DNA of 64,000 bases, from positions 1,860,001-1,924,000 of the forward strand of contig JAVHNS010000006.1 in assembly GCA_036872755.1 (NCBI GenBank), in the 5' to 3' direction. Positions within the stretch are counted from its first letter, which is position 1; the number at the start of each line of letters is the position of its first letter. Origin of the DNA: Orbilia blumenaviensis. Taxonomy: Eukaryota; Ascomycota; Orbiliomycetes; Orbiliales; Orbiliaceae. This document shows positions 1 to 12,582 of the stretch, one piece after another. Under the pieces are notes generated by a model. That model saw only the letters and a program-made list of their open reading frames with translations. It was not told the DNA's origin and did no database searches. The position numbers and the translations under genes were made by a program.

Positions 1-628
1 CCGGAACCGCCTTAAGGATTTGCAAATTTGTACGTACTCTCGGCTTCGAATTCTGGGCGCCTCGCATGTTTCAGGTCGGATAAGACAAAAATATAAGTAT
101 GCCTTGAGTACTCTGCAAACGCTCTGCTGGGGGCATTTATTCTAGGTCGGCTGGTCCGAACCGTAGCCAGGTTCTCGAACAGCAGAATAATTTAGCCTGT
201 CAAGCGCTACTGCCATTTTTTCACAAACACTCTGTACACTACTGACAGCCAGCACGACGTTTTTGTCGCGGGCTTTATTCAGAAATAACCCTTGATGTCT
301 TCTCGGCAGCCACACTTCCACGAGGAAACGTTTGTCAATTCCGAGTACCCGGTGTATAGTGGATACGTATTCTTAGCAGCCCTCGCGAGAGAAAAATTTA
401 AGCTTGTTAGTTGCTTCATTCTATGTTTGATTGCGTGAAGTCAATATATGGGAACTGAAATCAAAGAAACGCTGGGGATAATTAGGTCCTAAGATCTTTA
501 TAGGATTTTGTCTGACTCTAGTACTATAGCAATAGATAAATATACGGCTAATTAAGCTAGATCGGTACATAGAACGGTTGGCTCCGTTAATAATTGGATC
601 TGGGATACCAAGAACGGTATCGCTTTTC
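1..628. other. intergenic, left edge
   Basis: No convincing coding region, RNA gene or repeat was seen. The stretch is AT-rich near 480-560. It lies downstream of the minus-strand reductase gene and probably holds its 3' end. Confidence 0.5.
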
Positions 629-1636
629 TCATGGCTTAATCAAGATCTTGCCCGTCGCACGACCGCCGTCGAGCCTATCGAACGCCTTCTGGTAATCGTC
701 CAATGAAAATACACTATCAACAAGCATCCTAACTTTCCCTTCTTCAAAAAACCGATTCACGTGTATCATATCAGATCCCCTGGGCTCCATGATAAAAAAG
801 TAGTTTGTGACGTCCTTGGCCGTATTTCCGGCCGGCTTCCTGGGTTCGGTGGCTTCGACGATTGATAGAAGTTTTCCTCCATTTTTCACACAATTCCATG
901 ACTGAGAGAGAGACTCGCCGCCTTTACAATCAATAACGAGATCAACTTTTCGACTCTCATCCTCCGCAATCCATTCATTAAGACTTTGTTTCCTATAGTC
1001 TATGACCTCGGTGGCTCCGAGTTCTTTGACCAAATCCACGTTGGAAGTGCCGCAAACCGCAACAATACCACCGACGCCAGCTTCTCTGGCAAGTTGAAGC
1101 AGCCAAATCCCAACTCCGCCACTGGCAGCAATGATAAGAACCCTCTTGGAGGAATTTGCTTTTCGCCCTTCTTCATCGGCATCAAACCCGGCAAGACCGC
1201 CTTGGTCGAAAAGCGCTTGAACAGCCGTGATAGCACTAAGCGGGACGCTGGCTGCCTCTACAGGATCAAGTGATTTAGGCCGGAGCGCGAGCTCCTCTGT
1301 ATATGCAACCGTATACTCTCGTGCATTACCGGGGTGAGAGACACCAGTTCGACCCCAAATTTCGGTGCCCGCCGCGAACGGGGAATTTGCAGGAGCTTGT
1401 ACAACAGTTCCTGAAAGATCGTAGCAGGGGACAATTTTAGGATCTTTTCCGTAGTATTCGAGAGCAAAGGAAGGCCAGCGAAGTTCGCCCGCACAAGGAG
1501 AGGTAGCGTGGACGCGGATCAAGTGTTCGTTGGAACCTGGGGTAATTGTGGGGAGTGGAACAGTCGTGAGTATAACTTCAGCCTTGCTTGGGTCGGGCTG
1601 GGAGAGGCTACGGATGGTTGATGGGAGGCTGGACAT
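629..1636 (-). CDS. MDR-family NAD(P)H-dependent reductase / quinone oxidoreductase-like
   Basis: A single-exon gene for 335 aa, the usual length for zinc-independent medium-chain dehydrogenase/reductases. The N-terminal GroES-like part contains a HATSPCAGELRW stretch and a YDLSGTV segment. The Rossmann part carries the nucleotide-binding motif AASGGVGIWLLQLAREAG at about residues 168-185, followed by ELGATEVIDYR and a C-terminal RATGKILIKP. The catalytic-zinc GHE motif of true alcohol dehydrogenases is not visible, so a quinone oxidoreductase or enoyl-reductase-type activity (NAD(P)H reduction of a C=C or quinone) is the likelier family role. The start is the first ATG; no signal peptide is seen. 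It stands alone, and no biosynthetic cluster surrounds it. The substrate cannot be told from sequence. Confidence 0.88.
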   Translation of the reverse strand: MSSLPSTIRSLSQPDPSKAEVILTTVPLPTITPGSNEHLIRVHATSPCAGELRWPSFALEYYGKDPKIVPCYDLSGTVVQAPANSPFAAGTEIWGRTGVSHPGNAREYTVAYTEELALRPKSLDPVEAASVPLSAITAVQALFDQGGLAGFDADEEGRKANSSKRVLIIAASGGVGIWLLQLAREAGVGGIVAVCGTSNVDLVKELGATEVIDYRKQSLNEWIAEDESRKVDLVIDCKGGESLSQSWNCVKNGGKLLSIVEATEPRKPAGNTAKDVTNYFFIMEPRGSDMIHVNRFFEEGKVRMLVDSVFSLDDYQKAFDRLDGGRATGKILIKP

Positions 1637-2373
1637 TTTGATCGTGACTTGGTAGATTTAATACCTGGCCCTGGAGTAATGCCTTCTTTCAAGTAAATTG
1701 ATGATAATAGTAGAAACTAATCTCAAGATAGTGATGATGATGCGATGGTGGTGAAGTGAATAGTTCTACAGGCGAACATCAAGCTCCCATTATATAGAAT
1801 CATTTCTAAAGACATATCAAGGCATCTTCTATGCCTCGTAAGTAGATTTCACCAATCCATATAAAATTCACGCACATTTACGATGCCACAACGGTAACAT
1901 CGTAGAATTAACGTTATAGCATTGCGACATCGCTGAAATCCGCGAGCCGGCTCGTTTTCGTGAAGCTGCTGTTAAGTTTCGCATATTTGGGCCACCTACG
2001 CTTGGCACTAGCTGTTGAAGGGTATTGTATGTACAAAAGATCGAAAGTTGAAATTTTCCCAGGAGATTCGGAGAAAGATTTACGGAATCACAAACGAAGT
2101 CTTGACGGCTTAAGTTGCTTGGTAAGCTCAGTAAACCATTAATTAAATCAGTGTCGTGGTGTAACTGGACGCACATGCATGCGGCTTACACAGCCAAAAT
2201 GTCAAAGTCGGTATGACATTCTAACGTTGTAGCTGCATGGGGCGAGCTCCATGATCCCGGTCTTCGGCTGGTTAGCCAATCGAATTCAGCGTAGCGCCCG
2301 AGGTTCCGCACCTCGATGAATAATACACAAATTTGATTAATTCTAGAATGTCGAAACCTTTAACACCAACACC
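1637..2373. other. intergenic
   Basis: Contains the promoter side of the reductase gene (1637-1800, with a tatata-rich segment near 1790) and the downstream side of the DUF7580-PNP gene. Short open frames at 1868-2176 and 1960-2142 show no recognisable domain and were not called. Confidence 0.4.
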
Positions 2374-5300
2374 TCAACGCCCATAGGGACGTCTATCCCG
2401 CGGATGCGGGGACCTATCACTTTGATTATATCGCTCTAGCAGTGCCTTCATGGCCGCCGCAGCAGTGGCGGAGGCAAAATTCTGCCAGTTTTTGTTCTTG
2501 TGACTGTCGCAATAGTCACAAACCCCTTTGACAATGATACATGACAAGTTGTCCCATACGCCTGCACCTTCCATTTCAAACCCAATAATATCCTCCTCTC
2601 GCGCGAGTCTGTCGCGCTCTTGGCTGGACCGCATGACTGTGTCCCCGGATCCTACAGCTCCAATGTGCACGTAGGGCTGTTGTATTTCTCGATACCACTC
2701 AGTACAGCGACTCTTCTCTTCTAACCTTTTCCGGATTACAAGATGTTTCTCGTCGCAACGAAGCTCACTGCATGCAGCGCCCGTCATGGCCCTGTCGCAG
2801 GTGTCGTCTAATTCCGCATGACAATTGTTACAAGTATCGCAGTTGAAAGAGGGATGGTGCTTATGTCTGTAGGAGGATTCAAAAAGCTTATCCTTATCTG
2901 GCCCAGGATAGTTGTATTTGTCTTTAAGCTTCCGGCGCTTCTGAGCTCTCCTCTGGAGCTCTTCTAGGTGATAAAGGGTCCGCTGTTCCAGGAATTCCGA
3001 TTCGTCATCTGTGTTTAGAGATGCCAGCAGACTACGGACGTCGGAGTTTGCTCTCCCAAGTGCCTCGGTGAATGTGGTTTTGCGTTTAAATTTATTAGTG
3101 AATCGTCTTCCAAAATCGTATTGGATAATGGATCCGCTGATGATAACGTCTCCGAGTATTATTTCTTCGTCCTTATGGAATGGTACCCCACCACAGATTC
3201 CAACAATTAGTGCAATTTTGATTCCTCGAAAACTAGATCGGAAGCCGGCGGCAACATTGGCCGCGTTGGCCTTTCCCATTCCCGGTAAAAGGGCAAGCAC
3301 GACATTAAACCTGCCAATCCTTCCAGTTCTGTAGGTGTTTTGATCCTCTGCGGCTCTTCCATACCCCTCCCCTTCTCGATCCCAAAAATGGTCGATGAGG
3401 AGAGCGACGGCATCGTATTCTGGCTTAACGGCGCATATGATCGCAATCTCAAAATCTTCGCGGCTCTCTGGCCTCTCAACCGAGCAGGACCTTCTACTCT
3501 CTGATATACAAGAGTCTGGGGTGTGAGAGCGAGGTCGAAATTCCGGAGGACTACTGGGTAATTCGTGCTCGCTAGGTATGTATTCCTCAGGCAAAGACAT
3601 CGTAAAGCTAGGTTTCGCGAATAAGCTCATCGTTACCTGGGTAGCTGAGTATTCTAGAGAAGAACGAGGACTGGAGTACTTGTTGTCTGTGATGGTGTGG
3701 CTATTATGATCTGGTTGTATTCTGGTCTCTGTTGCAATTTCATCAACGGCTTGGAACATTGGTTGGTCGTCGTCCAGAGTGGAGCTGGACAAAGTTAGAA
3801 GATGTTTTAGTGGGAGAACAATTTCCCTGTAGATGATGTCCCGTCGCATATCAATCCCTTGTTTTGGGTCATTCTCATCGAAAGGTGCCGCTCTAAATAA
3901 TTTTCCATCTAAGCACTTTCTGATGACCTCTTTGTAGATGATATTGCAATCCAGAGCTGTCCCAATTGCAAGCTTCCACGCGTACTTGTAGTATTCCTTG
4001 ATCTTTGTCAACCCATAGGGTTCGTTATTTTGCTCATCGTAGGGCCGGCCCTGTATGATCTCGATGAGCAATATAGCAAGGGCAAGGATATTTGGGTAGC
4101 GATGTAGAATGATCCCGTCCCGACAGTACTCCGTAGCTTCCGTTGTTTCACTGTTAAATTTTGGGTAATAGTACGGATTGTACGAGGCGATTTGTGATTT
4201 GTCTGTCGATTTGTACTCCTCTAAAAATTGGATATCGTTATGGGTCCAGGGTTGTCTCATCCAGTCCGACCCGTAATACTGCCACACGGATTTTGCGAGA
4301 ACATAAGCTAAATGGAACTTTTCCTTGGTCGTCATCCTATTCCCGATTTTGTATAAAATATTTGTGAGCGAAAGGCTTTGGACAAGTTTGACATTTCTCG
4401 TCGAGCGGCCGGAAAAGCTACAAGTCCTGAGTACGGGGTCCGCACTTTCGAAGGATAGGTTGAAACGGATGCAGTATCCCATCTTCGCTTTAAGGTGATG
4501 GCAAAAGTCCCCGAGAGAGAGCTCTACACCATCGCCCCGCGCGGGTACCTTGCTCAACATCCGTCCTTTTCCCTTCTTTGAGGGCCCGGCCCTCGATACC
4601 ATTAACATAGTTTCGTGCCACATCTCGCAGTTCGGCGAGCCTCGGTCCTGGGCCGGGGAAGCAGGAAATAAGATTTCGAAGGGGATCCTTGCCCCATCGT
4701 GTTCCTCTATTGAATCTAGCCTTAGTCTTGCAGATTTCAGGTGTTGAAGCGGGCATCCACAGGAAGTATGCATGTCAAGCGTGACATATAAAATCTCGTT
4801 AACATGCTGAGGGTAGCCGGGAATATTATCCTTCTTGTTAGAATCTATTCCCATATCCTCTGAGGTAAGATCTTTAACCGTCTGTGTTTGTTCCAGGACT
4901 GTCAATAAGTCCTCAAACTCATGGCCCCTTGAGCAGAAATCTTTAAGGCCACGATGCATTTCGATCTTGGAAATGCTAAGAGCCTTTCCGAGATTTTTTT
5001 GTTTAGCTATTGCAATCTTGCATAATGTTGTGTGGCCGTGTACTCCCGCGTTTTTTGGCCACTTTGCAGATCGACCGTCGAAGAACTAGTTAGCAGCCCG
5101 CTAACTAACATGGTTGGAGACATGCGAAACTTGGCATAGTTAATAGACTCACCATACAAGCCCTCTCGAGGATGTCAAGAGAAGCTTTGATTTTAGTCTT
5201 GAACGCACTCGCCTGGCGGCTGGATAGTGTTGCGACATCTTCGGCGAGGATAATATGAAGCAGGGTTCCGAGTTTCCCGAACCCACGATTTTTAGTTTCG

Positions 5301-5383
5301 ACTGCCAATCTCAGTGCGACCTCACTTATAGTCGGAAAAGACTCTTGGGCAAGCTCGAGAGGTGTAAAATCCCTTGCGGCCAT
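2374..5383 (-). CDS. DUF7580-like / nucleoside phosphorylase (PNP) fusion protein
   Basis: Two exons: 5383-5153 and 5061-2374. The intron has donor GTGAGT and a phase-0 junction, giving 972 aa. The N-terminal ~110 residues are helical. Residues ~250-520 resemble the fungal DUF7580 region (key bits SVWQYYGSDWM, WTHNDIQFL, PNILALAILLIEI), which looks like a degenerate protein-kinase fold. A low-complexity linker follows. Residues ~616-955 form a PNP_UDP-type nucleoside phosphorylase domain with an FEIAIICAVKPEYDA start, a VGICGGVP loop, a GDVIISGSI strand, a GSGDTVMRS strand, the FEMEGAGV motif and CDYCDSHKNKNWQ; the signature residues look intact. It has a Cys-rich insert (NCDTCNNCHAELDDTC). 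In fungi this domain class is common in NLR-like and incompatibility-type proteins, often as an input or effector module. The gene is transcribed away from the NACHT gene across a ~0.5 kb spacer. Function is inference; the domain calls are firm for PNP and moderate for DUF7580. Confidence 0.85.
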
Positions 5384-5890
5384 GATGATGGGGGCGGCGG
5401 TGGCGGCAGCAGGCGACTATCGGCTGGTCCGTGCACCGTGCTTGTCGACCGCGCATGTCCGACCCCTGACTTAACTATAAGTTAAATTCCTTGCTGGCTT
5501 GTTGCTCAACTCTAAATCGATCAAACCCCGTGTCGAAGGTATTGAATCACTATGCAAATTTGAATAGATATCGGAAGCATATCTGAATTGAAGATGGGCT
5601 GTCGAAGGGATCGAAACCTCAACCGCATATGTGCGGGGCTTTGTGTATGCACTGTCCTGCACGCCAGAGGAACTCACAGCCTCGCAGTCTTAGACCCTGG
5701 CTCTTTATCACCGCGTCTCTGTTAACCCCGCCGCGGGGCAGTATCATTCGACCAGAAAATCAACTTCCCCAACCGGTTGATGGACTCGAGTGCGCCTTTT
5801 TTTCGTTTTTAAAACAAATATTATCTAAATTTTCGCGCCACGATCGCGGTTTTTTACTTCTGTCAAGATTTATATGCATACTGCGGGCTG
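5384..5890. promoter_or_regulatory. shared divergent promoter of the PNP/NACHT pair
   Basis: This 507-bp spacer separates two start codons that point away from each other (5383 minus, 5891 plus). It should carry both promoters. A run of T and A at 5796-5840 and the TATATGCATA segment at 5871-5880, just before the plus-strand ATG, are the visible promoter-like features. The open frame over 5629-6108 crosses the first NACHT exon in another frame and was not called. Confidence 0.55.
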
Positions 5891-8800
5891 ATGTCCCCAC
5901 AGTATGCTTCAGTCGCAGAACTTCACCACCTCCAAATGTTAGAAATACAGCCTATTCACGCGGCAGCGACGAACTGCCGAAAATGTCTCGCTACGTCTCT
6001 GACAATTCCGCGCCTCAAAGAAAATGGATGGGCAGAGAACCGATTCATCGACTTCAATCTTTGGGCGGCCGGGGCAGGCGTATCTGCAAGGGGGAAACTC
6101 TCCCTTGACCAAAGACTTTCTACAAGACCGGAGGTTCAAAATACGATTGTTAATCTCTTGGAGCTTTTACAGATGTTTGTAGAAAACTGCCAGGAACAAG
6201 GTAGGTTTTTTTTATGTGCTAGCTTCTAAGTCAACTCTTTCAATTACATAGGTATATAACTGAACTGACCATAGCCCCAACACGCATACATGGCTTCCAG
6301 TAAATGAAATTGAGGCTACGCCTAGTGAGCCAGTAAAGACAGAAGATGGTACTGTGCTTGGGGGCACCGAAAACCCAAACAACGACGATGCATACGAAAT
6401 CCCTCCCGTTCTTGAGCTATCTTCTGAAGAAATTGAAGCCCGGAAGGATGTAGAAGTTACCCTCGATCAGATCATTCGGCTCACAGTTGCGATTCGCAAG
6501 GCGGGTGCAAATTCACGTCTCAAGCGGGCGGATAGAAGTTTTAGCCTGGAAAGCCCTAAAGTCCAGGAACTAAAAGGCTTCCTTGAGCTCATCGCTCACC
6601 CCAGAGGCCTAAAAGCAGAAGGACAACTAACGCTGGTTCAATCACGGCTGATCGAGGCAAACTTACGACGATGGCACCGATTCTCCTACGCAAAGAAACA
6701 TGCGAAGAAACTCGCTCGTTCGGATACAGCTCCAGTGGAGAAAAAGCCTGAAGTCATAGTCTCTGTTCCAGAGGAGAATACAACAAAATCTGATTCGAAA
6801 CCAGCAGTTTCCTTTGATATCCCAGAGGAAGAAGAAGAGGTTATAGGTGTCGTCCAAGAAGATGAGGCCCCCCGTGCTGTATCAATCATAGCACCTACAG
6901 CTACTACAGCGGCCTCCGCTATAGAGGGCAATATTATTGTCCCTGACAAACCTGTAATCCGCACGCCAGCAACAGTTATATCCAGAGTTAGCTCGAGGAT
7001 TAACTATCCGCGACCTCCGCACACATCCCAATATCATACAGTTTTCAAATGCCCGTGCTGTCTACAGTCTCTCCCGATTGCTTATACTGAACGCAGCCAG
7101 TGGAAGTATTTCTCCACTCCTCTCTTAGTCATTGGGGTATATGCCAACCTGACACTCAATTAGGAAGCACCTTGCAAGTGATATCCTCCCATACACTTGT
7201 GTTTTTGAGAATTGCCAGCAACCATTACAACTTTATTTGACACGAAAAGACTGGGAGCAGCACATCAAAAACGAACATGGTCAAATGTGGGCATGCGCTG
7301 TCTGTGAGCAGTTAGGCACTACTACATCGGAATTCACAAACGAAAATGAATTGGTGGACCACATTACAACGACACATAACGATTCCGTTGAGAGTGATGA
7401 AATCCCAATGTTTGTTGCTGCTTCTTTGTCCTCAAAACCAGTTGAAATGGACGGCTGCCCATTATGCACCGGCCCAGGTGAAGGTGAAGATTTACTCGAA
7501 CATATAGCCCATTGTGTACACGACTTTTCCTTAAACTGTTTGCCTTTACCGTCTGATAGCGACGCTGAGGACGACTACTTCGATATCGATTCGAGGAATA
7601 GCGACTCACAAAACACGCCTTCGTCCTGCTCGGCCGAAGAGAGGGATCTTGAAGGCCTGGCAGAGCTGGCCACTATGGATACCCCCGATTTTGACGAAAA
7701 ACACAAAATATCGGAATCTACACTAAAAACCCTTGCTCAGAACCAAACAGGACCTAAGGGGATATCCGTTCTTGAATGGAAGCTAGATGAGGCAACCGAG
7801 GATCTTCAAGTCGATGTATCTACTGATGTAGCTGAGGGTGGAGCCACAGCCGCCGAAAACCCCCAGACCAGCCAGTCGACTGATGAAGACCCAGGAACTG
7901 AGACTGATTTCTATGGCCCCAACCAGCGCGCTCGCTACAGAATAGCATGGCTATGCCAAAGCAAGATGGATGCGACTATCGCAGAAGCACTATTCGACAG
8001 CATAGATCTCGTCCCAGTGACCTCTGAAGCCTCGGGTAGTTTCTTCGACTACATCCTCGGCCGGGTAGGGTCTCATATTGTTGTGCTAGCTTGGGCGTCA
8101 GAATCTAGCAGCCGACTCACCGAAAAGTGGTGTTTGGCTACAGAAGTAACCAGGGCGTTTCGTTCGCTCGAAATTTTCTTGCATGTAGGTACGGCTGCCG
8201 GCCTACGAGCATCTAAAGTCTATCTCTCAGATGTTGTTGTTGGGCTTCGGGACAACAATAAACCCGGAGCCTTTTACGTCAAACACGCGCTATGGGGGGG
8301 TATGAACGCGATAGAAGTTGGCAGGAGTGGTAGGGTGGCTAAGGTACCACCAAATTCAGTTATACAGGCCATATCTAGCGTCAAGGATAGATCTAGAAAA
8401 TTACGGGAATTAATTGATGAACACGAGCACATAATCCCCGAATACCAAGATATAAGGCTGCTAAAGGATGTACGGTTTGGATTAGATCTGCTCCATGTCG
8501 ATTACACTGGGCCTGGTGACGAAGGGCCAACGTGTGAGCTATGTCATTCTGCTGCTGATCCGGTCAAAAAATTTCGGCCTTTTGGATGCGAGCCAAATAT
8601 TTATTATTCTGGTATTGGCTGTGTGGAATTTGGCAGCGAAAAATTCCCGCTGGCGCCGCTCATCAGAGATTATACCGTCGAATGTCTATGTGTAGACACT
8701 CAAAGGGTTCTACTATCTCATTTCGACACAGATGGTCTCATCCCCATTCGGGGTATAGCCAGGTATACCGATACACACAGCGATATAAGATGGAAGAGAG

Positions 8801-11800
8801 CGGCTGCATCTGCGGCTGCAGTATACGCCAAAGAGCTTTTGCGAAACTTAATACTCGGTGCGTTCTCAAAATTTCCTAGCGGCGATGCCACACATTGGCC
8901 TCACTGACCTAATGTTTGGTCCGTAGACCAAGTACCCCCGCTTTCATCTGATTATGACCAGAGCAGCGATGATGGTTCTATTGGCCTCGGATTTCTAGAT
9001 GAAGATGTAGATCAAGAGCCAGGTATGCATTCAATTCGCATTATTCCTAACCATTTAGTGACCGTACAGCTACCTAACCTTAAATATTTTCTTAGAGCTT
9101 CCGCATAAAAAACCTGATGTAACAGCTGAAGTATCTACGGGGGCTGGCATTGAACAACCCGAAAGGCGTGAACTTGAAGGCGGCCGATTGGTCAGGTGCT
9201 TATTCAGAAAAAAGGCTGCTTGCATTTATACCACCTCGTCTTTCGGTGAATGGTCAAACCATATTAAAAAGCATCTGATTGAATCAAATCCAGCCCCGCC
9301 TAGCCAGCTAGACACTGGCTCAAGAGGGCGCCGTTTAGAAGCTGACGGACAATATGGTGCATACCGTTCTAACCGAGATATAAAGGGCCGAACTCGAGAG
9401 AACTTCGACTCAGACCCTCCTCACCTCGCTCAACTCCCTTCTGCAGAATGGGAATCTCCAACACCCTCAGTCCTACCTGATCTCACAAGCCACTCCCGAC
9501 AAGATACTCACAAAAGTACCCCCAGGGCAAGATATGTTTACCCGCCGTACCCACCGCCATACCCACCGCCGGACCCCCCTACGTACCCATCTACCGAGGC
9601 AGACTTTATCCAACCAATTCAACCCAACCCGGTGTCGCCACACTCTCCATTGTACCCGGATTCAACATACCCAAATCAACACTCATATCCGACACACCCA
9701 TCATACCATCCGTCAAACCCACTCCCCTTGCACCCTCTGTCCTGGATATGCGGATTCAGGGCATGTCAAAAATCATATGAAGGGCCAACTAAGTTCGGAT
9801 TGTCTGTCTTACGGAATCAACGCGACGATAAGGACCTAGGGACCAGCGAGCTACTTCGACGATACCGCGCCCAATACTCAGCCGAAGAGGAAGACGTCTT
9901 CGAATCAAAATTGCTACATATTTACACACATGTAATTAGGGATAAATGGGATCTCGACGACTACGAAGACGAGGAAGAGTGGACGGAATTCTTTGACTCT
10001 CTGCTATCACGGCCTCCACAGTCTCAATTTGAGCCCTTCCCTCAAATGGATCCAGTACAAACTGAAGCCTCCCGGCGAATGGAGGTTTCTGAATGGTTAA
10101 ACCCGAGGAACTTCCTACCGGAACAGGAAAAGTATAACTATAGCCCCACAGAAGGGACTTTATTGTGGTTCCCCGAATTACCAGAATTCAAAGAATGGGA
10201 GGGATCCCGTGAAGGTAAAACTTTGCTGTGCACCGGCCCCCCAGGGATAGGTAAAACCTACATTACAGCAATGGTGTACAAGGAACTCAGAAGGCGCTAC
10301 GACGGGAATGCCAGCATCTGTGTAGTCTATTGTGACCCCTCCATTGCGAGGGACGGGATTACAACGACTTTAAGATGTATTATCGGGCAGCTGCTCCCCC
10401 AGTCAACATACAATATTCCAGATACGTTGTACAAAAAATTCAGAACCCGCGAGGACCCATCAATAGACGAACTTGATGCCCATCTAGAATTACTGGTGTC
10501 TAAACCACCCAAAACTTTTATCCTCATCGATGACTTGGACACCTTTAAAACTCACACCTTCCAATGGGCCAGATTCTGCGATCTTATTAAACGGCTGGAA
10601 ATTTGGGGTGCAAACCTTTTTCTTACATCAAGGATTATACCCGCAATCAATAAGAGGATTCAAGCACAGCTGCACATTGAAATAGGCGAAAAACACACAC
10701 GCCAAGATATCAGTTTATATTTACGGCAGTCTCTTCCCACAAGGTATGATTAGTACTCCAGCCCTTTCTCCGATTCTATATTCACGCCCCAAGAACACAG
10801 ATATTCATTTCTGGGGGGGACATTGGAAGTACTGCAAGGAATGTAAGTCCGCCTCAATCCGGACACAATTGCAGGCCCCAAACTGATGATGAATTCTATG
10901 AAAGTTTTGCGCTCGCCGTGGAGTTTACTCGCTTTGTAGTTATGAGCAATCAAGAGGGGCACCTGGACATCCAGGATCTGCTATACAGTCCTGGATCTTA
11001 CAAAATATTTTACGACAATTTCATGACCAGAATCATAGCCGACGCTAGCAACATAATTAACAAGTACGCCCAGACAGCGATTTGGTTAGTCGGCCGCGCC
11101 GACAGCCATTCCACAGGTTTCTCTATTTTGGAGCTCAAGCAGGCGATCCAAACATATCTTAATCTTCAAACTTACAGAGGACCACACCTAGAGCCGCTTG
11201 AAGATTTGATCTCATGGTCCCATGGGCTACTTACTTATGATGAAGCCACCAGCACCGTCATCTTGTTTAATCCAACAGCTTATATATATTTTGAGCAGGA
11301 TCCTAAGCAGTGGTATCCCAGTTTTTGGAATACCGCAGGGGAATTGATCGTTCAGTATCTATGTAGTGATACTTTTAAGACTGGTGCCTGCTTAAACCGC
11401 GAAGCTTATGACAAGAGACTAAGCGCTCACCCTTACTACCGCCGGGCAGCTAAAGAATGGGGTCGGCTCGCGAAGGAAGAGCCCGAAGCTGTCAATTTTA
11501 GGGAAACTATCATGAGTTTTCTTCAAGACGATCTTCTTGTGGCATCCGCGGACCAAGTTCTAGAATTCGAGAACAGCGGCTATACCGATTTCAGAAATTC
11601 GACCTCAGTCCTAGGGATACATCTTGCCGCTCGTTTTGGTATCGGGTGGGCTATAGGGGACCTGGCGAGAACCCAGTCTATCGATGCCCGAGACTACTAC
11701 GACCGTACACCATTAGATTTGGCTATAGAAAACGGGAATTTCGATACCTTCCGTGCCCTTGTAAAGCATGGAGCAAGTTTGGAAAATATAAAAGGTGATA

Positions 11801-12582
11801 ACTCGACCGCCTTGATAGAGGCAATCTGTCTCGAGGATGGACTTTGGTTTGTGGATGCGCTTTTAAACCTCGGAGCCGACGCAAACGGGCGTGGCATACT
11901 ATCCGGAATGCTCGTGATCATTACTCCCCTCAATTTAGCAATACTTCAACAAGCTTCAGCTATCGTGGATATACTCATCCGACACGGCGCTAATGTTAAC
12001 CTCAAGGATGATATGGGCAGGACGCCACTTATATGCGCTGTTGTGGTCGACAACATGGAATTGGCGGGCCGTCTCATAGAATCAGGAGCGGATCTTGAAG
12101 CGACCCATAAACAGGATGGCATCACAGCGCTTGGCTACGCTGCATTAACAGACCAGAAAAATGCGGTAGAGTTTCTCATCAAAAGAGGCGCAAATGTGAA
12201 TGCTTGGTCTGCACCGGGCGGGTTCATCCTGGACCGAGTGCGAAGACTTGGCAGCAAAACGATGGCCGACTTCTTGCTACAAATGGGTGGCAAAGGAATG
12301 CCTAGAGAGGCAGGAGACGAGGCAGGAGAGGAGGCCGTGTTAATTCCACCGTTGAAAGCTAATGACCTTCCAATCCAATCCGAGCGCATATTTACTGGGA
12401 AATTTTATAGTGCTTGGTGCTGTTTCCCTGGTTGTCGGAGGTTTGAAAGGAGCCAAAAAAAAGGTCTTGCGAAGGGGATGCTTTACGATCACCAGATGAG
12501 GATACATCCTGAATGGACCGTAGGTAGGACATTAGAAGAGCTGTGGACAGTTACTTCGGTTCGCGGCTATAATATCGTGTGA
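5891..12582 (+). CDS. NLR-like protein: zinc fingers, PNP-like, NACHT, ankyrin repeats, zinc finger
   Basis: Six exons (5891-6200, 6301-7105, 7164-8857, 8927-9022, 9096-10743, 10875-12582) total 6261 nt, 2086 aa; all phases close. An N-terminal helical region is followed at ~355-450 by C2H2-like fingers (CPCCLQSLP, YTCVFENCQQ, WACAVCEQ; partly rebuilt by the 58-bp intron 2). A PNP-like domain at ~620-935 keeps the fold end (PIRGIARYTDTHSDIRWKRA) but lacks EMEGAG and the glycine loop. A Pro/Tyr-rich linker spans ~1113-1190. The NACHT-type NTPase has Walker A GPPGIGKT near 1347, Walker B TFILIDDLD and LFLTSR. About five ankyrin repeats lie at ~1790-1960 (DRTPLDLAIENGNF, GRTPLICAVVVDNM). A last finger (WCCFPGC...H..H) is at ~2027-2065. 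The architecture matches fungal STAND/NLR proteins: a ligand-gated NTPase with repeat sensor. The ligand is unknown. Cytosolic; no signal peptide. Confidence 0.88.

Noticed and set aside
5596..5625. GGTTTCGATCCC on the minus strand, tRNA-like
   Set aside because: An extra base breaks the B-box, and no cloverleaf pairing is visible.
5629..6108. 159-codon plus-strand frame in the divergent promoter
   Set aside because: It overlaps the first NACHT exon in another frame, and the NACHT exon splices cleanly into the zinc-finger region.
6201..6264. Alternative acceptor after CATAG (6264) for intron 1 of the NACHT gene
   Set aside because: It puts the next exon out of frame with a stop after about ten codons; the acceptor at 6300 keeps the frame.
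7137..7163. 27-bp intron candidate in the NACHT gene
   Set aside because: Too short for a fungal intron; the donor at 7106 gives a 58-bp intron and restores the finger sequence QWKKHLASDILPYTC.
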